Source: CAIQQQ01 sp040399685 (GTDB lineage Bacteria; Pseudomonadota; Alphaproteobacteria; Acetobacterales; Acetobacteraceae). Taken from it: a DNA stretch of 64,000 nt. The translations under genes were made by a program, and so were the position numbers. The notes beneath the pieces are model-generated. The model was not told the DNA's origin, made no database searches, and saw only the letters and a program-made list of their open reading frames with translations. The stretch lies in the NCBI GenBank assembly GCA_040399685.1, contig JBBART010000006.1, positions 105,101-169,100 of the forward strand, read 5' to 3'. This document shows, piece by piece, positions 8,436 through 17,595 of the stretch. The stretch's first letter is position 1. Each line of letters begins with the position of its first letter.

Positions 8436-11215
8436 GCGGTCACGGCTTCGCAGGACAGATGATCCACCGCGTCCGCGCAGCGCAGGCACAGGGTCGGGTG
8501 GGCTGAAACCCGGCCCACTTCCGGCAGGATCTTCCAGCAGCGACCACATTTGTCGCCCTGTGCCACATGCACGCCCAGGGAGTCGGCTCCTGCGGCCTGC
8601 GAGACGATGGCGAGTTCCGCCCATTCCGGCAGCCCCATGATGGCGGTTTCAGTTGGCGTCAGCGTGATGGCGGCCTGCAACGACGATTTCACGCCGCCGT
8701 TCTTGCGCAACGCCTCGATCTCGGTGGTGATCACCCGGCGCTGTTCGCGAATGAGGCGCCAACGCTCGCCCAGCGCGGCGTCGTTCCAGGCCGCCGGCAG
8801 ATCCGGCGCGTCCTGCAGATGCACGCTCGACTCGGCGCCGAAGCGCGATACCCAGGCCTCTTCGGCGGTGAACACCAGCACCGGCGCCAGCCACAACGTC
8901 AGGCAGCGATGCAGATGATCCAGCACGGTGCGCGAGGCACGACGGCGCAGGCTGTCCGGACGGTCGCAATACAGCGCATCCTTGCGAACATCGAAGTAGA
9001 ACGCCGACAGATCGGTGCTGCAGAAATTGTGCAGCGCCGGAATCACGCCGGTCCAGTCGTAGCTGGCCACGGCGTGGCGATACTGGGCGTCCAGTTCCGA
9101 CAGGCGGTGCAGCACGAAGCGCTCCAGCTCCGGCATCTCGCTCTCAGGCACAAGCTCGGCCTCGGTGAAACCGTCCAGGCTGCCCAAGATCCAGCGCAGC
9201 GTGTTGCGGATGCGGCGATAGAGTTCGGCCTGCTGCTTCAGGATTTCCGGCCCGATGCGCAGATCCTCGGTGGTGTCGGAGTTCATCACCCACAGGCGCA
9301 GGATATCGGCGCCGTATTTGTCCGACACCTCCTGCGGCGCCGTCACGTTGCCGAGCGACTTGCTCATCTTGCGGCCAGCTTCGTCGAGCACGAAGCCGTG
9401 GGTGAGGATGGATTTGAACGGCGCCCGCCCCCGCGTGCCGACGGCTTCCAGCAGCGAGGAATGGAACCAGCCGCGATGCTGGTCGCTGCCTTCCAGATAC
9501 AGATCCGCCGGCCATGGCAGGCCGCGCGCCTCCAGCGTGAAGGCGTGGGTGCAGCCGGATTCGAACCACACGTCGACAATGTCCATCACCTGCTCATAGG
9601 CATCCGGATCGTAATCAGGCCCCAGGAAGCGGCTGGCCGGCGAGGAATACCAGGCATCGGCGCCGTCGATGGTGAACGCCTCCACCACACGGTCCACCAC
9701 CGCCGGATCGCGCAACGGCGTGCCGGTGAGGCGATCGACGAACACCGGGATCGGCACGCCCCAGGCGCGCTGGCGGCTGATGCACCAATCCGGCCGGCCG
9801 GCCACCATGGCGCCGATGCGGTTGCGGCCCTGGTCGGGCACGAACACCGTGTCGGTGATCGCCTGCAACGCATGGGCGCGGATGGCCTCGGGTCCGTCCA
9901 TGCGGATGAACCATTGCGGCGTGGCGCGAAAGATCAGCGGCGCCTTGGAACGCCAGGAATGCGGATAGGAATGCACCAGCTTGAAGGTGGCCAGCAGCAT
10001 GCCCGCCTCAGTCAGCGCCGCGATCACCGGCGGGGCGGCCTTGTAGACATGCACGCCCTCGAAGCCCGGCGCGTGGTGCGTCAGCGTGCCGTCATCAGCC
10101 ACCGTCTCGGGGATTTCCAGCTTGTGGAGGCGGCCAAGATTGAAGTCGTCCTCGCCGTGGCTAGGGGCGATGTGCACCAAGCCCGTGCCCTGCTCGGTGG
10201 TGACGAAATCGGCGCACAGCACCGGCACCTGATGGGCATAGCCGGAGGCGTGCAGCGGATGGGCGCAGAGGGTGCCCTGTAACTGCGCACCGGTCAGCAC
10301 ATGCAGCACGTGATGCGTCTCGGCCTTCACGTCGGCGCAGAATTTCGGCAGCAATTCGAGGGCAACGACCACAATTTCACCGGGCCGGGCCAACGAGCCT
10401 TCGGCCACGCTGTCCAGACGTGCCACGGCGTATTCGATCTCGGCCCCGCACGCGATGGCGCGGTTGCCCGGCATCGTCCACGGCGTGGTGGTCCAGATCA
10501 CCACCGACGCGCCGGACAGCTGCGGGTTCGGGCTGGAAATGACCGGGAATCGCACCGTGATCGTGGTGCTGGTGTGGTCGTGATATTCAATCTCGGCCTC
10601 GGCCAGGGCGGTCTTTTCCACTGGCGACCACATCACCGGGCGCAGGCCGCGATACAACGACCCGTTGAGCAGGAACTTGCCGATCTCGCCGGCGATGCAG
10701 GCCTCGGACCCGAAATCCATGGTGGCGTAACGCTGCTTCCAATCGCCGGACACGCCCAGGCGCTGGAACTCGTCACTCTGGATGCCCACCCATTCGGCGG
10801 CGTAATCGCGGCATTCGGCGCGGAACTGCAACACCGGAACAGCGTCCTTGTTGGCGCCCTGCTTGCGGTATTGCTCCTCGATCTTCCATTCGATCGGCAG
10901 GCCGTGACAGTCCCAGCCCGGGATATACAGTGCATCCTGCCCGGCCATCTGGCGCGAACGGTTGATCACGTCCTTCAGGATCTTGTTCAGCGCATGGCCG
11001 ATATGCAAATTGCCGTTGGCGTAGGGCGGACCGTCATGAAGGATGAATTTTTCGCGCCCCTCACGGGATTCGCGCATTTTCTCCCACAGCCCCATCTCCT
11101 GCCAGCGCGCCAGCATGGCCGGTTCTTTCACGGGCAGATCTCCCCGCATCGGAAAGTCTGTCGTGGGCAGGAAGACGGTGGTGCGATAATCGGCGGGCGA
11201 GGATGTGTCGGTCAT
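8432..11215 (-). CDS. ileS: Isoleucyl-tRNA synthetase
   Basis: Class I aminoacyl-tRNA synthetase charging tRNA-Ile. The 927-residue product has PPYANGNLHIGHALN (HIGH at residues 71-74), the KMSKS loop in GRKMSKSLGN (about 612-616), and a C-terminal zinc finger with CGRCW and CLRC that marks the bacterial type. The ATG at 11213-11215 gives the usual N-terminus (DYRTTVFLPTTDFPMRGDLP); the open extension to 11368 lies in ribF and is rejected. No T-box leader is seen or expected in a proteobacterium. It lies between ribF (7-base gap) and lspA (ATGA). Confidence 0.97.
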   Translation of the reverse strand: MTDTSSPADYRTTVFLPTTDFPMRGDLPVKEPAMLARWQEMGLWEKMRESREGREKFILHDGPPYANGNLHIGHALNKILKDVINRSRQMAGQDALYIPGWDCHGLPIEWKIEEQYRKQGANKDAVPVLQFRAECRDYAAEWVGIQSDEFQRLGVSGDWKQRYATMDFGSEACIAGEIGKFLLNGSLYRGLRPVMWSPVEKTALAEAEIEYHDHTSTTITVRFPVISSPNPQLSGASVVIWTTTPWTMPGNRAIACGAEIEYAVARLDSVAEGSLARPGEIVVVALELLPKFCADVKAETHHVLHVLTGAQLQGTLCAHPLHASGYAHQVPVLCADFVTTEQGTGLVHIAPSHGEDDFNLGRLHKLEIPETVADDGTLTHHAPGFEGVHVYKAAPPVIAALTEAGMLLATFKLVHSYPHSWRSKAPLIFRATPQWFIRMDGPEAIRAHALQAITDTVFVPDQGRNRIGAMVAGRPDWCISRQRAWGVPIPVFVDRLTGTPLRDPAVVDRVVEAFTIDGADAWYSSPASRFLGPDYDPDAYEQVMDIVDVWFESGCTHAFTLEARGLPWPADLYLEGSDQHRGWFHSSLLEAVGTRGRAPFKSILTHGFVLDEAGRKMSKSLGNVTAPQEVSDKYGADILRLWVMNSDTTEDLRIGPEILKQQAELYRRIRNTLRWILGSLDGFTEAELVPESEMPELERFVLHRLSELDAQYRHAVASYDWTGVIPALHNFCSTDLSAFYFDVRKDALYCDRPDSLRRRASRTVLDHLHRCLTLWLAPVLVFTAEEAWVSRFGAESSVHLQDAPDLPAAWNDAALGERWRLIREQRRVITTEIEALRKNGGVKSSLQAAITLTPTETAIMGLPEWAELAIVSQAAGADSLGVHVAQGDKCGRCWKILPEVGRVSAHPTLCLRCADAVDHLSCEAVTA

Positions 11216-11222
11216 GCAGGTC

Positions 11223-12164
11223 TTATGCTGAGAGGCCGCCCCATGGGTCAAGCAATGCCCGCGCCTCGGCGGCATCACTGACGATTTGGGCGTGCAATTC
11301 CCCAAAGCTGGCGAATTTTCGTTCGGGGCGCAGGAACTGGTGCAATGACACCGTGATCTCCTGGCCATACAGGTCAGCGTCGAAATCGAACAGATGCGCT
11401 TCCAGGCGGCTTTCGGTGCCGTCGTTCACCGTGGGCCGGCGCCCGATATTGGCCACCCCGGCCACCATCGTGCCGTCCGGCAGCAGGGCCCGCACCGCAT
11501 AGACGCCCCGGGCCGGCTCCAGATGGTCGCCGAGGGCGATGTTGGCGGTGGGAAAGCCGATGGTGCGGCCACGCTTGTCGCCATGCGCCACAATGCCGGT
11601 GATGGCCCAGTCACGGCCCAACAGTTCCGCCGCCCGCTCGGGATAGCCGTCTTGCAGCGCCCGGCGGACGCGACTGGACGAAATCGGCCCGGACGCATCC
11701 ACCAACGGCGGCACCAAGGTCAGCCCGATGCCCAGCACCTCGGCGCGTTCGGCCAGAAAATCGGCATTGCCGCCGCGCCGATGGCCAAACGCGAAATCCG
11801 CCCCGCACGCCAGATGAACGGCGCCAAGTCCGCGATGCAGCACGTCTGTGATGAAATCTTCGGCCGTCATGTCGCTGAACGCGGCATCAAACCGGATTTC
11901 GAAAATATGGCGCACGCCCTGCGCGCGCAGCAACGCCGCCCGCACCGGCGAGGGCGTGAGGCGGAACGGCGGGTCATCGGGGCGGAACACGGCGCGGGGA
12001 TGCGGCTCGAACGTCACCACGCCCAAGGGCGCATCCGGCCGTGCGGCATGGGCCGCGTGCAGCAGATGCACATGGCCGCGATGCACGCCATCAAAATTGC
12101 CGAGCGCCAGCACGCAGCCGCGAGCCTGTTCAGGAATGACGCGCCAGTCGGAGTGGAGGTTCAT
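11223..12164 (-). CDS. ribF: Bifunctional riboflavin kinase / FMN adenylyltransferase
   Basis: Makes FMN and FAD from riboflavin. The N-terminal adenylyltransferase domain shows LGNFDGVHRGHVHLL (about residues 21-35) with the nucleotidyltransferase HxGH-like site and later the SSSRVRRALQDG segment. The C-terminal flavokinase domain has GDKRGRTIGFPTAN and SRLEAHLFDFDADLYG. 313 residues, normal length. The start overlaps the stop of the upstream tandem-GNAT gene as ATGA. No FMN riboswitch is visible. Confidence 0.96.
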   Translation of the reverse strand: MNLHSDWRVIPEQARGCVLALGNFDGVHRGHVHLLHAAHAARPDAPLGVVTFEPHPRAVFRPDDPPFRLTPSPVRAALLRAQGVRHIFEIRFDAAFSDMTAEDFITDVLHRGLGAVHLACGADFAFGHRRGGNADFLAERAEVLGIGLTLVPPLVDASGPISSSRVRRALQDGYPERAAELLGRDWAITGIVAHGDKRGRTIGFPTANIALGDHLEPARGVYAVRALLPDGTMVAGVANIGRRPTVNDGTESRLEAHLFDFDADLYGQEITVSLHQFLRPERKFASFGELHAQIVSDAAEARALLDPWGGLSA

Positions 12165-13015
12165 GCTTGATCCAGCCGCTTGGACAGAAAATAACGGGCG
12201 TGGCCAATGGGGTAATCGTCGATCTGGCCAAACACTTCGTACCCGTGCTTCTCATAGAACGGGCGCGCCTGGAAGCTGAACGTGTCCAGATAGGCGCCGA
12301 TGCAGCCGCGCTTGCGGGCCTCGTCCTCTGCCATGCGGAGCAGTTGGCTGCCCATGCCGGTGCCGCGCGCCTCGGGTGGCAGGCCGAGCAACTCCACGAA
12401 CAGCCAGCCACGCCCGGTGCGGGCCGACAGTCCGCCAATCACGGCGCCTGCGGCATCACGCACCACCAGGGTCAGCTCGCGCCAATCGGCAGGGCCGGCA
12501 TACTGGTTGCTCCAGGTCACCAGGCGACTGCGAATGGCCAGGCGATCCTCCGGAGTAGGGTTCTCCGTCACCACAAGATCGGCGCCTTCCAGCGCGAAGC
12601 CTTTGGTCTTGGCGAGGAACACGTCGTGATGGCCGGGCGGCCGGTCGTCCAGCACCCCCACCACCTGATAGCCCAGCTTCTGATAAAACCCCGGCGCCTG
12701 GAAGCTGAAGCTCTGCATCCACACGCCGTGCGCGCCACGTGCCACCGCGGCGGCTTCCAGCGTGGACAGGATGCGCGCACCCAACCGGTTGCCACGGCGA
12801 TGCTCGGGCAGGAAGGCGTATTCCAGTTTGAACCAGCCATACCAGAGACTGCCCCACAACCCGCCCTCGACGGCGCCGTCGGCATCGCACAGCAACACGC
12901 CGAGGTTGATGCTCTGGTCGGCCTGACCGGTCATGACGAAATTATGGGCATCCAGCGGCGCCAGGATGGCGGCGCGGTGGCTGGGGTCTGGAGTCTGAAT
13001 GAGCTCGATATGCAT
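12161..13015 (-). CDS. Tandem GNAT-family N-acetyltransferase
   Basis: A 284-residue protein made of two GNAT domains in a row. The first half contains FLPEHRRGNRLGARIL, FSFQAPGFYQKLGY and GHHDVFLAK; the second repeats the pattern as LPPEARGTGMGSQLL, FSFQARPFYEKHGY and GHARYFLSK. Both copies keep the acetyl-CoA pyrophosphate loop (RRGNRLG and RGTGMG), so both may bind cofactor. The substrate is unknown. The ATG at 13013-13015 is taken as start because family similarity begins there. It is the first gene of the ribF-ileS-lspA-DUF3035 operon and is coupled to ribF by ATGA. Confidence 0.88.
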   Translation of the reverse strand: MHIELIQTPDPSHRAAILAPLDAHNFVMTGQADQSINLGVLLCDADGAVEGGLWGSLWYGWFKLEYAFLPEHRRGNRLGARILSTLEAAAVARGAHGVWMQSFSFQAPGFYQKLGYQVVGVLDDRPPGHHDVFLAKTKGFALEGADLVVTENPTPEDRLAIRSRLVTWSNQYAGPADWRELTLVVRDAAGAVIGGLSARTGRGWLFVELLGLPPEARGTGMGSQLLRMAEDEARKRGCIGAYLDTFSFQARPFYEKHGYEVFGQIDDYPIGHARYFLSKRLDQA

Positions 13016-13113
13016 TCCCCCAACCTGCCTTCGTGCGACCGGCAGGACAAGCGCGGTTGGACAAGATGGCGGTGTCGGTCCTAGATCCAATGACAAGCTC
13101 TAGGGAACGATTC

Positions 13114-13866
13114 ATGTCTGCTGTCGCCAAACAAGCCGCCGATATCCTGCTCGCCGTGCGCGCCGGCACCGCGCCGAAGCTCGCCGACCTGCCCGAGGCG
13201 CTGCGCCCGGCCGATCGGCCGCAGGCCTATGCGATCCAGCATCTGGTCGCCGCCACCTTCGGCGGAATCGGCGGCTGGAAAGTCGGCGCCGCCAGCCCAG
13301 AAGGCGCCCCGCAATGCGGCGCCCTGCCCGCCATCGGCGTGGTTCCCAGCCCATCCACCATGCCGGCCGCCAACTCGCTGCGCGGCATCGAGGCTGAAGT
13401 GGCCTTCCGCATGGGCACCGACCTGCCGCCCCGCGCCACGCCCTACACCCGCGAGGAAGTCATCGCCGCCATCGCCACCGCCCATCCGGTGATCGAGACT
13501 CTGAACAGCCGCTTCCATGATCCGGACGCCATCAGCCCGTTCACCAACCTCGCCGACACGCAGTCGCATGCCGGGTTGATCTATGGCGCGGGCCTGGCGG
13601 ACTGGCACGGCATCGATTTCACCACCGAGACGGTGGAACAATATGTCGATGGCGCCTTGCAGATGACGCATACCGGCAACCCGGTCGGCGACATGATTCG
13701 CCTGATGGTATGGATGGCCAATGAGGGCGCCGTCTGGTCCGGCGGCCTGAAGGCTGGCCAGTTCGTCACCTGCGGCAGTTGGACCGGCAAGAGCATCGTC
13801 GGCGAACACGCCAAGGTGAAGGTGGTCTATCCGAGCCTTGGGGACGTTTTCGTCGACTACGTATGA
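13114..13866 (+). CDS. Fumarylacetoacetate hydrolase-family protein, 2-keto-4-pentenoate hydratase-like
   Basis: A 250-residue single-domain FAH-superfamily enzyme of the MhpD/2-oxopent-4-enoate hydratase type. Visible features are GWKVG in the N-terminal part, the metal-ligand region GIEAEVAFRMG (acidic residues binding Mg), NLADTQSHAGLIYG, and a C-terminal GSWTGKSIVGEHAKVKVVYP core. These enzymes hydrate dienols or cleave or decarboxylate beta-oxo acids in aromatic breakdown; no other genes of such a pathway are nearby, so the substrate is open. The ATG at 13114 follows a GGGA and matches the family N-terminus. It overlaps the next gene by ATGA. Confidence 0.85.
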   Translation: MSAVAKQAADILLAVRAGTAPKLADLPEALRPADRPQAYAIQHLVAATFGGIGGWKVGAASPEGAPQCGALPAIGVVPSPSTMPAANSLRGIEAEVAFRMGTDLPPRATPYTREEVIAAIATAHPVIETLNSRFHDPDAISPFTNLADTQSHAGLIYGAGLADWHGIDFTTETVEQYVDGALQMTHTGNPVGDMIRLMVWMANEGAVWSGGLKAGQFVTCGSWTGKSIVGEHAKVKVVYPSLGDVFVDYV

Positions 13867-16469
13867 CCATGCAGCGCGCCGCCTTCCTGCGGCGCGTGTG
13901 GCCGATCATGGTTCTCATCATCGCACCGGTGCTGGTCAGTTGGCCGGCGCTGGTGGGATTTTCGCAGGACCCGATCTTTCTCACCAGCGGGCTGCTCACC
14001 GGCGGCCGCGCCGGCTGGGTGCCGGGGCTGGTCAATCTCGATCTCAATGTCGGGGTGACAACGCAGGCCCTGGGCCATCTGGCCGCGGAACAATGGCTGA
14101 GCGGACAGGTGCCCTGGTGGAACCCGTATAGCGGGATCGGGATGCCGTTGGCCGGGGAGATGCAGGCATCGGCGCTGTTCCTGCCGTTTGTGCTGCTGCT
14201 GCATTTCCAGAACGGCCCGTTCCTTCTCAAGCTCGCCTTGCAGATGACCGCTGGGCTGTCCTGCTATGCCCTGCTGCGCACACTCGGCGTGGGGCGCGTG
14301 CCGGCTGTTGTGGGTGGAATGATGTTCGCCATCAGCGGAACGTTCGCCTGGCTGGGCCACGGCCCGATCATGCCGGTGGCGTTCCTGCCGCTGTTCCTGC
14401 TCGGGATCGAGCGCGCCCGCGCTGGCGGATATCGCCTGATCGCCGTGGCGGTGGCGTTTTCGCTCTATGCCGGCTTTCCGGAAACCGCCTATCTCAACGG
14501 ATTGCTGGCGCTGCTCTGGGCCTGCTGGCGGTTCACGAACACGCCAGAGCGATGGAAATTCGCCCGCAGAGTTGCCCTGGGCGGGCTCACCGGCGTCATC
14601 CTGGCAGCGCCCGCGCTGTGGTCGTTCGCCCATATGCTGATCCACAGTACCGTCGAGAACCATGCCCTCGCGGTCTCGATCTTCGAGCCGTTGCCCGAGG
14701 CGACGCCCGCCTCCGTGCCGGCGGCGTGGCTGTTCCCGTACCTTGTCGGCCCGTTGCTGGCCTACCCGGATCGGGCCGGCGTGCTGGCGGCCATGGTGCA
14801 ATGCCTGGGCGGTTATCTGGGCCTGCTGCCGCTGCTGCTGGCGTTGCTCGGCCTGTGGGGCCAACGCCAGCGTTCGCTGCGCTGGGTGATGTTCGCCTGG
14901 ATTGTGCTGTGCGTCGGCGGCGTCGCCAACCTGCCGGTGATCACCCAGTTTCTCTATGCCCTGCCGATGACGCGCCAAACCATTCTGGTGCGCTACCTCA
15001 ACCCATCCTGGCAATTCGCCGCCCTGGTGCTGGCGGTGCTGGCACTGGAGGACTGGCGGCACGGGGCGCTGTCACGCGGCGCACAGATCGTGGCAGCGGT
15101 GCTGCTGGCTGTGATCGCGGCCATCTGCCTCGCGCTGGCGTGGCCCCTGATGCGTGCGATTGGAGCCGAAACACGGGCCTACTGGAGTTGGCCCATCGCC
15201 TCGTTGCTCTGGGGGGGGCTCAGCGTCGGCGTCGGAATATGGCTGCTGGCACGGCCCGCCACCTCCAGGCGCATGGCCATGCTGGTGGCGCTGCTGGCGA
15301 TTGGCGCGGCCACCATGTTTGCCATCCCGATGCTGGCCGGCCCGCGCGACGCCACCATCGACACGGCGGCCGTGCGCTTCCTCAAGGACAACACCGGCCT
15401 GCAGCGCTTCTACGCGCTCGGACCCTACCGGCCCAATTACGGGGCCTTCTTCCAGACGCCCCAGCTCAATCACGAATATCTGCCGATCCCGGCGAACTGG
15501 GTCGATCATATCCGCAGTTCGCTCGACCCGTCCGGCCACCCCATCATGTTCCGGGGCGACGAGCCGGTACTGCCGCAAGGGGTGCCCACCCATGCCGAAC
15601 AAATGGTCCGCCATCTGGCCAATTTCGAGGCGCTTGGCGTGCGCTATGTTGTCGCCCATGCGGGCGTGAACCCGTTCGTGCCGGAGTTTTCAACGTCGGA
15701 CAGCGCCGGGCACGGCGCGGCATACCCCCTCAAGCCCGGCGACGCGATGGCTGGCATGGTGGACGCCCAGCAGGTTCCCGGCGGGCAGATCAACGGCATG
15801 GGCGTGGCGATCGGCACCTATATGGGCCAATCGGACGGAAATCTGTCGGCTGAACTCTGTGCCGGCGATATCTGCGTCCATGGTACGCTCAACCTCGGCG
15901 AGACTGCCGACAACGCTGTTGCGATGGTGCCACTCGCGCCGGTCCTGATGGCGCCCAAGGGCCAGGAACTGCGCTGGCGCATCAGGCATGACGGCGGCCA
16001 GCACACGGTGGCGGTCTGGCTGCCGCCTGGCAAATTCTCGCCCCGACTGAGCTTCACCCTGCACCAGGACCACCCCACGCCACCGCGCGTCTATCGCGAC
16101 ACGCTGGTGGATATCTACGAATTGCCCAATGCCGCACCGTATTTCGAGGCGCTGTCAGGGCCATGCCGCCTCACCGTGCAAAACCGCACGACCCTGACAA
16201 CCACCTGCGACGCCCCGGGGCAGCTTGTGCGCCGGGAGCTGTATTTCTCAGGATGGCGCGCCACAATCAACGGCGCAGAGACCGAGATCGCGCCCTACGG
16301 CCAGGTGATGCAGAGCGTGAAGCTGCCGGTCGGCACGACCGAGATCAGGTTCAGCTACGCGCCGCCCTATGCCGGGCTGGCATGGGCGGCGATGGCGCTT
16401 GGCCTGCTCGGAATGCTCCCTTTCCGGCGTCAGCCTTGTGCGGCCACCGCAAGCGCCATGCGCCGGTAA
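13863..16469 (+). CDS. Large polytopic membrane protein, YfhO-like
   Basis: An 868-residue protein with an N-terminal signal-anchor and about a dozen hydrophobic helices in the first 500 residues, then a soluble region of about 300 residues and a last helix at the C-terminus. The early WWNPYSGIGMPLAGEMQ segment and overall plan resemble the YfhO family, GT-C-like membrane proteins linked to glycosylation of envelope polymers. The assignment rests on this motif and topology, not on catalytic residues. The start overlaps the stop of the hydratase gene as ATGA. The last 40 bases overlap the end of the converging argE-like gene. Confidence 0.72.
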   Translation: MTMQRAAFLRRVWPIMVLIIAPVLVSWPALVGFSQDPIFLTSGLLTGGRAGWVPGLVNLDLNVGVTTQALGHLAAEQWLSGQVPWWNPYSGIGMPLAGEMQASALFLPFVLLLHFQNGPFLLKLALQMTAGLSCYALLRTLGVGRVPAVVGGMMFAISGTFAWLGHGPIMPVAFLPLFLLGIERARAGGYRLIAVAVAFSLYAGFPETAYLNGLLALLWACWRFTNTPERWKFARRVALGGLTGVILAAPALWSFAHMLIHSTVENHALAVSIFEPLPEATPASVPAAWLFPYLVGPLLAYPDRAGVLAAMVQCLGGYLGLLPLLLALLGLWGQRQRSLRWVMFAWIVLCVGGVANLPVITQFLYALPMTRQTILVRYLNPSWQFAALVLAVLALEDWRHGALSRGAQIVAAVLLAVIAAICLALAWPLMRAIGAETRAYWSWPIASLLWGGLSVGVGIWLLARPATSRRMAMLVALLAIGAATMFAIPMLAGPRDATIDTAAVRFLKDNTGLQRFYALGPYRPNYGAFFQTPQLNHEYLPIPANWVDHIRSSLDPSGHPIMFRGDEPVLPQGVPTHAEQMVRHLANFEALGVRYVVAHAGVNPFVPEFSTSDSAGHGAAYPLKPGDAMAGMVDAQQVPGGQINGMGVAIGTYMGQSDGNLSAELCAGDICVHGTLNLGETADNAVAMVPLAPVLMAPKGQELRWRIRHDGGQHTVAVWLPPGKFSPRLSFTLHQDHPTPPRVYRDTLVDIYELPNAAPYFEALSGPCRLTVQNRTTLTTTCDAPGQLVRRELYFSGWRATINGAETEIAPYGQVMQSVKLPVGTTEIRFSYAPPYAGLAWAAMALGLLGMLPFRRQPCAATASAMRR

Positions 16470-17548
16470 AGATCGACAGCCGCCGGGAGCGTTGCCGTCT
16501 CGATGCTCTCGGTGGGCTTGTGCGCATCGCCGATATCGCCCGGCCCGATGATCACGCAGGGCGCGATGGCCTGAAGCTGCGAGGCGTCGGTGCCGAACGG
16601 CACGGTGGTGGCAGGCTTGCCCGACAGGGTTTGCGCCATGCGGATCAACGGATGATCCAGCGCCAGTTCCGGCGGGCTGCCTTCGGTGGCGATCACCAGT
16701 TCCAGCCCCGCGCGATCGGCAGCATCGCGCACCAGCGCCGTCACGATGTCCGGGTTCATGCTGGCGCTATAGCGGTATTTGATCCGCACCGTGGCGCGCG
16801 GCACCGTCACGTTCACCGCCGCCCCGTGATTGTCGATGACCAGGTTGAAATCGCTGAATACCGGCGTGTAGGCGTGATCGTGAAACGCCGCATCGGTCCG
16901 CAGCCGGTCATGCAGCGCCTTCATCTCCACCAGGAACCCTGGCAGCGCCCAGTTGGCATTTCGGCCCAGCCCGGTGGCGGAATGCGCCTGCACACCGACT
17001 GACGTGATTGTGTAGGACACATGCGCCCGATGCCCACGCACCGGCACCAGCCCCGTTGGTTCCGCCACCACAATCCCCACCGGACGCGCCGCGCGCACCA
17101 GCGCCGAGCGTTGGGCCAGCACCATCGCCCCCTGTTTGGTGGTCTCCTCGTCGGTGGTGATCAGCAGACTGACAGGCACATTGGCAGGCAGGCCCTGGGC
17201 CGCCACGATGAACGCCGCGATGGGCCCCTTCATGTCGGCACTGCCCAGCCCGTGCAGCCGGCCGCCCTCCAGCCGCGCCGACCATGGATCATCGGTCCAT
17301 CCGGTGTCCGGCACGGTGTCCATATGGCCCGAGAACGCCAACCCGCCCACGCCGCGACACGCCACCATCACACACTTGGCCACGCCGGCGCCGTCGGTAT
17401 AATCGAGTCGCTCGATCTCAAATCCGGGCAAAGCCTGCCCGATCCGCGCGGCCACGGCGATGTTGGAGACAAAGCTGCGGCTGTCGATGCGAACCAGATC
17501 CTGGGCCAAGGCAATAACGTCGTCCAATGCATACTCCTGTATTTTCAT
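16430..17548 (-). CDS. argE: Acetylornithine deacetylase-like M20 metallopeptidase (ArgE)
   Basis: Zinc amidohydrolase of the M20/ArgE-DapE-CPG2 family, about 372 residues. Zinc-site motifs are SGHMDTVPDTG, GSADMKGP, TTDEETT and, near the end, GDIGDAHKPTES, which resembles ArgE more than DapE. ArgE releases acetate from N2-acetylornithine; related enzymes act on other N-acyl amino acids, so the symbol is tentative. The start is uncertain. The ATG at 17546-17548 has a poor ribosome site, whereas a TTG at 17525-17527 sits 6 bases after AGGAG and would give a 365-residue protein. Divergent from the threonine-synthase-like gene. Confidence 0.82.
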   Translation of the reverse strand: MKIQEYALDDVIALAQDLVRIDSRSFVSNIAVAARIGQALPGFEIERLDYTDGAGVAKCVMVACRGVGGLAFSGHMDTVPDTGWTDDPWSARLEGGRLHGLGSADMKGPIAAFIVAAQGLPANVPVSLLITTDEETTKQGAMVLAQRSALVRAARPVGIVVAEPTGLVPVRGHRAHVSYTITSVGVQAHSATGLGRNANWALPGFLVEMKALHDRLRTDAAFHDHAYTPVFSDFNLVIDNHGAAVNVTVPRATVRIKYRYSASMNPDIVTALVRDAADRAGLELVIATEGSPPELALDHPLIRMAQTLSGKPATTVPFGTDASQLQAIAPCVIIGPGDIGDAHKPTESIETATLPAAVDLYRRMALAVAAQG

Positions 17549-17595
17549 CGCCACGCATCTTGCCAATCGCGGATGCGGGCTTCAGCGTTCTACTT

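Noticed and set aside
11216..11368. N-terminal extension of ileS
   Set aside because: It would overlap ribF by almost 150 bases; the family start is at 11215.
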